Assembly (NCBI GenBank): GCA_945867255.1
Contig: CAMBHV010000091.1
Coordinates: 1 to 6,219, forward strand
Direction of reading: 5' to 3'
Source: an uncultured Clostridia bacterium
GTDB taxonomy: Bacteria > Bacillota > Clostridia > Oscillospirales > Ruminococcaceae
Length of the DNA stretch: 6,219 nt
The stretch's first letter is position 1, and each line of letters begins with the position of its first letter. The translations under genes were made by a program, and so were the position numbers. Below, piece by piece: positions 1-5,296 of this stretch. The notes below the pieces were generated by a model. It had not been told where the DNA came from and did no database searches. It saw nothing but the letters and a program-made list of their open reading frames with translations.

Positions 1-1478
1 CCAAGCGCCTGCGTGACAGGCTGTTTGAACATCTGCAGGCCGTCCCTTATTCCTATTACAAAAATGTACAAACCGGCGATATTATTCAGCGCTGCACAAG
101 CGACGTGGAAACGGTGCGCCGTTTTGTACAGATGCAGCTGGTACAGGTGGTGCGCACCCTTTGCATGGCCATAACGGCCTTTGCCATCATGCTTCCCATC
201 AGCGGGCGCATGACAGTGCTTTCCTCGTGCTTTTTCCCCTTTCTGATTGCGGCCAGCTTTGTGTACTTTCGCCGTGTGCAGGCACGCTTTTTGAAAGCAG
301 ACCAGGCCGAAGGCGAGCTTTCCACAATCATTCAGGAAAACCTTACCGGCATGCGCGTGGTACGGGCCTTCGCGGCCGAACGTGCACAAATGGATGCCTT
401 CACCCAGAAAAATGAGGCATTTCGGCGTACTATCAACCATTTGAACACCTTGATGGGGCTGTTTTGGGGTGCTACCGATACGCTGGGTTACCTTCAAATT
501 GCCCTCAGTTTGTGTTGCGGGGTATGGTTTGCGGCAAACGGGCAGCTCACGCTTGGCCAGGTGATGCTGTTTGCCGCCTACACTTCCATGCTCACGTTTC
601 CCATGCGCCAACTGGGGCGTGTATTGGCAGACCTCGGCAAGGCCGACGTGGCCCTGACGCGCCTGGAAGACATTTTATGCGCCCCGGCCGAAGCAGAACC
701 CGGCAAAGCACTTACACCCGCGCTGGATGGCAGTATCGAGTTTGACGATGTATGTTTCGATTACGGCGACGGCGTGCCCGTTTTACAACATATCAGCTTT
801 TGCGTGCAGCCGGGGCAGACGGTGGGCATCCTTGGCACCACGGGTTCGGGCAAAAGCACGCTGGTGCAGCTGCTGCAACGGTTGTATCTGGCCACCTCGG
901 GCCACGTGCGTCTTTCGGGTGTGGATGTGAACGACATCGAGCGCCACCACTTGCGGCGCAATGTGGGCCTTGTTCTTCAGGAACCTTTTCTTTACAGCCG
1001 CACCATTGGCGAAAACATTGCCATCGCGCGGCCCGGCGCCGCAAAGGCGGATATCACTGCCGCCGCGCGCACGGCCAGCGTGCACGACGTGATTGAAAGC
1101 TTTGAACACGGCTACGACACCGTGGTGGGCGAGCGCGGCGTCACCCTTTCGGGCGGGCAAAAACAGCGTGTAGCCATTGCGCGCACTCTGCTGTGCCCTG
1201 CACCTATTCTGGTGTTTGACGATTCCCTCAGCGCGGTGGACGCCGAGACGGACGCCGCCATTCGTGATGCATTGTGCGAAAGGCACGGCAGCACCATGCT
1301 GCTGATCAGCCACCGCATTGCCACTGTGCGCCGGGCCGACCTGATTTTGGTGATGGATGGCGGGCGCATCGTGCAGATGGGCACACACGAAACCCTGTGC
1401 CGCGAGGAAGGCATGTACCGACGCGTGTGCCAGCTGCAGGCCGAACTGGACGATGCACCGCAGGAAAGGGGGCGCTGA
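1..1478 (+). CDS. ABC exporter half-transporter, subunit 1 (degenerate ATP site), 5' partial
   Basis: Membrane-bound subunit of an ATP-driven exporter of the multidrug/lipid/peptide type (type IV fold), with one transmembrane domain followed by one nucleotide-binding domain. The frame is already open at base 3 and gives 491 residues; homologues usually have about 580-620, so roughly 100 N-terminal residues lie upstream. Hydrophobic helices occupy about 130-270 and 450-600. The ATPase domain begins near 735: Walker A GTTGSGKST at 834-860, Q-loop Gln at 978-980, signature LSGGQ at 1146-1160, Walker B followed by Asp instead of the catalytic Glu at 1221-1223 (VFDDSLSAVD), switch-loop His at 1311-1313. 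That Glu-to-Asp change is known from the degenerate-site subunit of heterodimeric exporters such as TM287/288 and BmrCD. The gene ends 2 nt before its partner and must be co-transcribed with it. The transported substrate cannot be told from sequence. Confidence 0.95.
   Translation, partial: KRLRDRLFEHLQAVPYSYYKNVQTGDIIQRCTSDVETVRRFVQMQLVQVVRTLCMAITAFAIMLPISGRMTVLSSCFFPFLIAASFVYFRRVQARFLKADQAEGELSTIIQENLTGMRVVRAFAAERAQMDAFTQKNEAFRRTINHLNTLMGLFWGATDTLGYLQIALSLCCGVWFAANGQLTLGQVMLFAAYTSMLTFPMRQLGRVLADLGKADVALTRLEDILCAPAEAEPGKALTPALDGSIEFDDVCFDYGDGVPVLQHISFCVQPGQTVGILGTTGSGKSTLVQLLQRLYLATSGHVRLSGVDVNDIERHHLRRNVGLVLQEPFLYSRTIGENIAIARPGAAKADITAAARTASVHDVIESFEHGYDTVVGERGVTLSGGQKQRVAIARTLLCPAPILVFDDSLSAVDAETDAAIRDALCERHGSTMLLISHRIATVRRADLILVMDGGRIVQMGTHETLCREEGMYRRVCQLQAELDDAPQERGR
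1462..1472 (+). promoter_or_regulatory. Ribosome binding site that sets the GTG start of subunit 2
   Basis: AGGAAAGGGGG lies inside the last codons of the upstream gene, 8 nt before GTG at 1481. The frame is open back to 1274, but that longer start would lie deep inside the first ATPase domain and add 69 residues of unrelated arginine- and proline-rich sequence, so GTG 1481 is preferred. A second GTG at 1487 is possible. The arrangement suggests translational coupling of the two subunits. Confidence 0.75.
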
Positions 1479-1480
1479 AC

Positions 1481-3319
1481 GTGGACGTGATCACAAAACC
1501 GCTGGATCAGCGCGAATACCAAAACGAAAAGATCGACCTGCGCGTTTGGAAGCGCCTTATTGCCTACGCCATGCGCCGTAAGAAAGATGTGGCGCGCCTT
1601 GCGTGCGTATTACTGGTGGTGTCTGCCATCGATATTTTGTACCCGCAGCTGACGCGTTATGCCATCAACCATTTCATCGAAGGCGGCACCACAAAGGGGC
1701 TTTGGGCCTTTGCGCTGTTATATGCCGCCGTCATTGCCGTGCAGGGCACCGGGGTGTTTCTGTTTGTGCGCGGGGCCGGGCGGCTGGAAATGAACATCTG
1801 TTACGATATCCGCCAGGATGCCTTTGCCCATCTGCAGCAACTGAGTTTCAGCTTTTATGACACCACCAGCGTGGGCTGGCTGATGGCGCGCATGGGTTCC
1901 GATGTGGCGCGCCTTTCCGACATGATCGCCTGGAGTTTGGTGGACCTGTGCTGGTCCGGCTTTTTCGTGGCCGGCATTGTAGCGGTGCTTTTGGGCATGA
2001 ACTGGCGGCTTGGGCTGCTTGTGCTGTGCATCACGCCGCTTTTGGCCGTGCTGTGCGTGTTTTTTCAGCGGCGCATTTTGCGCCACCAGCGCGTGGTGCG
2101 TGCGGCAAACAGCCGCATCACCGCCGCCTTTAACGAGGGCATAATGGGTGCTGTCACCACAAAAACGCTGGTGCGCGAGCAGGCCAGCTGCGAAGAGTTT
2201 TTTGCCCTCACGGGCACCATGCGCCGCGCCAGCGTGCGCGCCGCGCTGTGGAGTGCGCTGTTTGTGCCCCTGGTGTTGAACCTGGGCAGCATTTCCACCG
2301 CGCTGGCCCTTGTGCGCGGCGGCGGCCTTGTGCTTGCCGGCGTGCTGAATTTCGGCACCCTGGCCGCCTTTATCAGCTACACCACCCAGCTGTTCGACCC
2401 CATCCAGCAGCTTGCCAATATTCTGGCCGAAATGCAGGCCGCGCAGGCTTCGGCCGAGCGTGTGATCGACCTTTTGGATACAAAGCCCGATATTGTGGAC
2501 ACGCCCGAAGTAACGGCCCGTTTCGGCACGGTGTTCGCCCCGCGCAAGGAAAACTGGCCGCCTATTCAGGGCAAGGTGGAATTTTGCGACGTAGGCTTTC
2601 GCTATAAAACGGGCGAGCGCGTGCTGGAGCATTTCAACCTCACCGTGCAGCCCGGCCAGACCATTGCTTTGGTGGGCGAAACCGGCGCGGGGAAAAGCAC
2701 CATCGTGAACCTTGTGTGCCGCTTTTACGAGCCCACCGAGGGCTGCGTGCGCATCGACGGAGCAGATTACCGCACCCGCAGCCAGGGCTGGCTGCATGCG
2801 GCGCTGGGCTATGTGCTGCAAACGCCGCACCTGTTCAGCGGCACCATTGCGGACAACATCCGTTTTGCCCGGCCGGACGCCACCATGGAGGACGTGGTGC
2901 GCGCCGCCAAACTATGTGCCGCGCACAATTTCATTTCCGCTTTGCCGCAGGGCTACGACACGCAGGTGGGCGAGGGCGGCGGCCGCCTTTCCACCGGGCA
3001 AAAGCAGCTTGTGTGCTTTGCACGCGTGCTGGTGGCAGACCCGCGCATCTTCGTGCTGGACGAAGCCACCTCCAGCATCGACACGGAAACCGAACAATTG
3101 ATCCAAAACGCCATCCAGACGGTTCTGAAAGGCCGCACCAGCTTTGTGGTGGCGCACCGGCTTTCCACCGTGCGCACGGCGGACAAGATTCTGGTGATCG
3201 ACGCGGGGCGCATTGCCGAGGCGGGCACCCACGAAGAACTGATGGCCCAAAAGGGCCGTTATTACAGCCTTTATACGCACCAGTACCGCAGCGAGGCCCA
3301 GCGCACGTTCCGTGCCTGA
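1481..3319 (+). CDS. ABC exporter half-transporter, subunit 2 (catalytic ATP site)
   Basis: Partner subunit of the preceding gene; 612 residues from GTG 1481, a normal full length. Residues about 1-330 form the membrane domain, with clear helices near 38-55, 72-95, 152-172, 174-195 and 258-300. The ATPase domain covers about 365-600: A-loop Tyr 375, Walker A GETGAGKST at 399-407, Q-loop Gln 447, signature LSTGQ at 503-507 in place of LSGGQ, Walker B ending in Asp 527 with the catalytic Glu 528, D-loop SSID, switch His 559. In the head-to-tail dimer this subunit's Walker motifs pair with the intact LSGGQ of subunit 1, giving the working site, while its LSTGQ faces the Asp-substituted Walker B of subunit 1, giving the degenerate site. 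Stop is TGA, followed by a strong terminator, so the operon ends here. Probable multidrug-type or lipid exporter; the substrate is unknown. Confidence 0.96.
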   Translation: MDVITKPLDQREYQNEKIDLRVWKRLIAYAMRRKKDVARLACVLLVVSAIDILYPQLTRYAINHFIEGGTTKGLWAFALLYAAVIAVQGTGVFLFVRGAGRLEMNICYDIRQDAFAHLQQLSFSFYDTTSVGWLMARMGSDVARLSDMIAWSLVDLCWSGFFVAGIVAVLLGMNWRLGLLVLCITPLLAVLCVFFQRRILRHQRVVRAANSRITAAFNEGIMGAVTTKTLVREQASCEEFFALTGTMRRASVRAALWSALFVPLVLNLGSISTALALVRGGGLVLAGVLNFGTLAAFISYTTQLFDPIQQLANILAEMQAAQASAERVIDLLDTKPDIVDTPEVTARFGTVFAPRKENWPPIQGKVEFCDVGFRYKTGERVLEHFNLTVQPGQTIALVGETGAGKSTIVNLVCRFYEPTEGCVRIDGADYRTRSQGWLHAALGYVLQTPHLFSGTIADNIRFARPDATMEDVVRAAKLCAAHNFISALPQGYDTQVGEGGGRLSTGQKQLVCFARVLVADPRIFVLDEATSSIDTETEQLIQNAIQTVLKGRTSFVVAHRLSTVRTADKILVIDAGRIAEAGTHEELMAQKGRYYSLYTHQYRSEAQRTFRA

Positions 3320-3346
3320 GCGGGCGCAAAGCAACCTTCCGTTTGT

Positions 3347-3396
3347 AAAAATCCCTCGCCTTTGGGCAAAAGCCCAAAGGCGAGGGATTTTTGTTT
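3347..3396 (+). terminator. Intrinsic terminator of the ABC exporter operon
   Basis: A perfect 21-bp inverted repeat (arms 3347-3367 and 3372-3392) encloses an AAAA loop. The 3' arm runs into TTTTTGTTTT. It starts 27 nt after the stop of subunit 2. The 5' arm begins with AAAAA, so the hairpin reads as a terminator from the minus strand too, but no minus-strand gene lies to its right within reach. Confidence 0.93.
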
Positions 3397-3471
3397 TATC
3401 TAACGGTATTCGCTGTTTTACCCAACGATATTTTCTTTTTTACAGCAAGATTCCAAAATACTTGAAATATA

Positions 3472-3500
3472 TTGATTCTTTATGAGTGCCACATTATATT
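3472..3500 (+). promoter_or_regulatory. Probable sigma-A-type promoter
   Basis: TTGATT (3472-3477, 4 of 6 to the -35 consensus), a 17-nt spacer, then TATATT (3495-3500, 5 of 6 to the -10 consensus), within an AT-rich stretch just after the upstream terminator. Transcription would start near 3507. The next start codon on this strand with a good ribosome binding site is at 3792, so this is the likely promoter of the lipoprotein gene, with a long leader. Confidence 0.55.
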
Positions 3501-3708
3501 AAAACCAGGAACTTCCTTTTCATTCCGCATTTGTATGGCACAGCGTTCTTTTGCTGTGAACAAGAACAGAAGTAAGCTCTATCTGCCTGGATGCCCGGTT
3601 TCTCTCCCCTGCCGGTTTTTCGTTCATAAATGGGTAGCCATAAAAGATTTTTTCATTCTGAGATTTTTACCCCATTGCGGAGTAACCCGTGTAATATGGG
3701 GCTCTTGC

Positions 3709-3725
3709 GGGCAAAAGCAGCTTGT
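3709..3725 (+). repeat. 17-nt exact copy of ABC signature-region DNA
   Basis: GGGCAAAAGCAGCTTGT occurs here and at 2996-3012, where it encodes Gly-Gln-Lys-Gln-Leu plus two bases of the next codon, just after the LST of the subunit 2 signature. After a short gap of unequal length both copies continue with TTTGCMCGCG (3017-3026 and 3734-3743, one mismatch). A shorter core, GGCAAAAGCAGCTT, recurs at 5955-5968 inside the P-type-like gene. This may be a decayed fragment of a transporter gene or a coincidence; flanking similarity is otherwise absent. Confidence 0.4.
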
Positions 3726-3780
3726 TGTATGTGTTTGCCCGCGAAGGAAGTGTATATCAAACAGGCTCTGACATACAGAA

Positions 3781-3788
3781 AAGGTGAT
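3781..3788 (+). promoter_or_regulatory. Ribosome binding site of the lipoprotein gene
   Basis: AAGGTGAT matches the 3' end of 16S rRNA and lies 3 nt before ATG 3792, a usual spacing for this extended form. It fixes the start directly ahead of the signal peptide; the frame is open further upstream but those starts would bury the signal peptide. Confidence 0.6.
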
Positions 3789-3791
3789 ATT

Positions 3792-4535
3792 ATGTATCTT
3801 TCCCGGCAAATGTCCGTTTTCCTTTGCATGTTGTGCTGCATCCTTTTTGCCGGGTGCAGCGCCGCGGCGCCCGGCTCTGCTTCGCAAGGCTTCGCGGCCT
3901 CTGCGTTATCCGGCCCCGCCTCGGAGGCCGACGCCTCCTCCCATATGGAGAAGTTACAGGAAATGTAGGACATCAGCCAAACGCTGGACGCACTGATTGC
4001 CCTGCGTGATGAGACATACGGCGATACCTTTGCCTACAACATGCACGTGGGGCTGGAACACGAGGGCACCTGTTATGAGGTGAGCGGCGCCGATATCCCC
4101 TTTCAAAGCCTTGCCGGGGTGCAGGCCATATACCCCACCATGCGGCTGCCCGAAACGGTGAATGGGCAGGCCCTGACGCAGGTTGAAATTTCCGCATCCG
4201 ACAATGCGCTGGCGCGCGAGTGCCAAAAGGGCAGCATTCCTCAGCAGCCGTTTACCGTAGAGGTATCGGCCGAGAACATCGAATCTCTGGCCGCCATCTA
4301 CGGCACGGGCGAAAAGGCGCTCACCCTTGCATTTTGGAACCAGGACGCCTCACAGCTCAGCGGATGGGAACAGCCGGAAGCCCTGGAAAACGACTGCACA
4401 CTGGTGCGTTACGGCAGTTCCGGCCCCCTGGCCCTGCAGTGGTAAGGCATGGGCGGGACGTTTCATCTCAGCGGCGAAGAAAGCGCCCTGCGCGCCGCCG
4501 CGCAGGAGGGCAACCATACCATGGTGGAATGGTAA
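3792..4535 (+). pseudogene. Secreted lipoprotein gene interrupted by two in-frame stops
   Basis: One continuous reading frame of 248 codons contains TAG at 3966-3968 and TAA at 4443-4445 before its natural TAA at 4533-4535. Residues 1-22 form a lipoprotein signal peptide: short charged start, hydrophobic core, lipobox FAGC with Cys 22 as the lipidated residue. A low-complexity Ala/Ser/Pro/Gly linker follows to about residue 50, as in surface lipoproteins. The remainder reads as a folded extracytoplasmic domain, and the last part (LALQW, stop, GMGGTFHLSGEESAL) resembles the C-terminal end of DUF4367-type lipoproteins, which I infer by pattern only. Sense-like sequence continues across both stops with no frameshift: TAG probably replaced CAG and the TAA probably a Tyr codon. 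As it stands only a 57- to 58-residue lipopeptide would be made. Function unknown; recoding is unlikely because two different stops are involved and TAG ends the gene at 5297. Confidence 0.75.
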
Positions 4536-4974
4536 ATTCCATAAAGAGAATGGAAAGCAGATTTGCGTCATTTTACGGATGCCGGCCTTTTTGCTGCGCC
4601 TATACATCATGCTTTCTGTTGGCAATGCCCGAAACCTGCCACCGCGCAGGATATGTGGCACAGTGGCATATCAAATATTACGTGTTAAGAAACCATCGTA
4701 GCTTGCCGCCCCTGCATGCCATGCGGAATATGATCACTCCATGGAAAGCTTCCACAATACCACATGCTGCGAATGCAGTGCCTGCCATGACGGCACTCTT
4801 ATCTGATATACGGTTGCCGTGCCAAACGTGCGGTGAATACCCCCCATCTTTCGCGTAAGGGGCTATGTTTCCTGTTGAAGGGTCTCTTTCCGGAACAGAG
4901 CGGCTCTATTGCCAAGGCGCACCAGCATCATATCCCGACGGTTCTGGCACGGAATTTTAGCATGTTAAACATTC
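4536..4974. other. Gene-poor stretch, no supportable gene
   Basis: Open frames on both strands here are short or lack a ribosome binding site. On the plus strand a frame stays open to 4858, but its sequence is rich in His, Cys, Pro and Arg with no domain pattern. On the minus strand ATG 4788 to stop 4678 gives 36 residues with a hydrophobic run, without a clear binding site. A small hairpin (TGGAAT/ATTCCA, 4525-4541) spans the end of the pseudogene and has no T-run. The stretch may be the 3' untranslated part of the lipoprotein transcript, a decayed gene, or host to an RNA ending at the next terminator. Confidence 0.5.
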
Positions 4975-5017
4975 AAAGCGGCCCCTCAAGCTTTGTTGGC
5001 TTGAGGGGCCGCTTTTT
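4975..5017 (+). terminator. Intrinsic terminator, plus strand
   Basis: A perfect 17-bp stem (4975-4991 with 4999-5015) closes a 7-nt loop, TTTGTTG, and the 3' arm merges into TTTTT at 5013-5017. On the minus strand the same hairpin is followed by only three T residues, so plus-strand use is favoured. It lies about 440 nt beyond the lipoprotein pseudogene and would separate that unit from the convergent P-type-like gene. Confidence 0.85.
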
Positions 5018-5185
5018 CTACTTCTCCATCCAAACATCTTGTATCGGAACGGTATACCCCAGAAAAGGGCCGGTTTTGATGCGGTTGCAAGGCAAAGCAT
5101 CAAAGGCACCCTTAATGGTTAGAAAGGTGGTTTGACGCTGCAGCCGTGCAAAGGCGGCCTTTTCCTGCGCCGCTTTTTGCGCCAT
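5018..5185 (-). CDS. Possible small protein of 55 residues, unknown
   Basis: I do not recognise this protein. It starts at ATG 5185-5183 and ends at TAG 5020-5018, one base after the T-tract of the adjacent terminator. The N-terminal 18 residues are rich in Ala, Lys and Gln and could be helical; the rest is mixed, with a single Cys 33 and motifs such as GPFLGYTVP near residues 39-47, and no signal peptide or membrane segment. Composition is protein-like, but no good ribosome binding site precedes the ATG, and another minus-strand ORF from ATG 5213 overlaps it in a different frame (33 residues). It lies 111 nt downstream of the P-type-like gene and could be read from the same transcript. It may also be a chance frame or a gene remnant. 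Confidence 0.3.
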   Translation of the reverse strand: MAQKAAQEKAAFARLQRQTTFLTIKGAFDALPCNRIKTGPFLGYTVPIQDVWMEK

Positions 5186-5296
5186 ACCGCTTAAGGCGGA
5201 AGGAGATATTCATTTTTCTATACCGGGCTTACACAGGGCCGCTTTTCCTTTTACAGCACAGGCGGCTATTTCTGATTGGGCCGCTGCTGCACAGGG
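5186..5296. other. Spacer after the P-type-like gene
   Basis: No gene is supported here. Base pairing is possible between CAGCA...GCGGC and GCCGC...TGCTG near 5253-5289 with a three-base bulge, but no T-run follows on the minus strand, so it is not a clear terminator for the P-type-like gene. On the plus strand AAGGAG near 5200-5205 is not followed by an ATG, GTG or TTG at a useful distance. Confidence 0.4.

Larger units (their letters stand above)
3507..3791 (+). ncRNA. Long structured 5' leader (candidate cis-regulatory RNA)
   Basis: About 285 nt lie between the probable promoter and the lipoprotein start without a convincing gene; an open frame at 3472-3771 has no ribosome binding site and reads like chance. 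Visible structure: (a) CACAGC/GCTGTG (3539-3544 with 3553-3558) interleaved with GTTCTT/AAGAAC (3545-3550 with 3562-3567), which would make an H-type pseudoknot; (b) CCCCAT/ATGGGG (3670-3675 with 3696-3701); (c) GCGGGCAAA/TTTGCCCGC (3707-3715 with 3734-3742), extended by CTT/AAG with one bulged G. None of the hairpins is followed by a T-run, so they are not terminators. I recognise no known riboswitch consensus. The leader role is inferred. Confidence 0.35.

Noticed and set aside
783..1388. 201-codon open frame on the minus strand opposite the first ABC gene
   Set aside because: It lies wholly inside the ATPase domain of the plus-strand gene; composition (His, Gln, Arg rich) is typical of an antisense frame in GC-rich DNA.
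1274..1480. Longer start for the second ABC gene
   Set aside because: It would overlap the first gene by 205 nt and add a low-quality Arg/Pro-rich extension; GTG 1481 has a strong binding site.
1718..2830. 370-codon open frame on the minus strand opposite the second ABC gene
   Set aside because: The plus-strand frame has all ABC exporter motifs; this antisense frame is His/Ala/Gly rich with no domain and no binding site.
3595..3625. CCGG/CCGG hairpin followed by TTTTT in the leader, possible attenuator
   Set aside because: Only 4 bp with a 13-nt loop, too weak to support as a terminator.
3472..3771. 99-codon plus-strand frame in the intergenic region
   Set aside because: Its ATG lies within the promoter candidate, no ribosome binding site precedes it, and the Cys/Arg/Phe-rich product resembles no domain.
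3966..4445. TAG or TAA recoding (pyrrolysine or alternative code) in the lipoprotein gene
   Set aside because: Two different stops are involved and TAG serves as the terminating stop of the well-supported P-type-like gene at 5297-5299.
4678..4788. 36-residue minus-strand ORF with a hydrophobic segment
   Set aside because: No convincing ribosome binding site, very short, and the frame continues upstream without a start codon to a TAG; could be a remnant but not supportable.
5150..5178. Hairpin followed by TTTTT on the plus strand
   Set aside because: The stem is only 5 GC pairs plus a bulged AT extension with a 10-nt loop; no plus-strand gene precedes it beyond the strong terminator at 4975.
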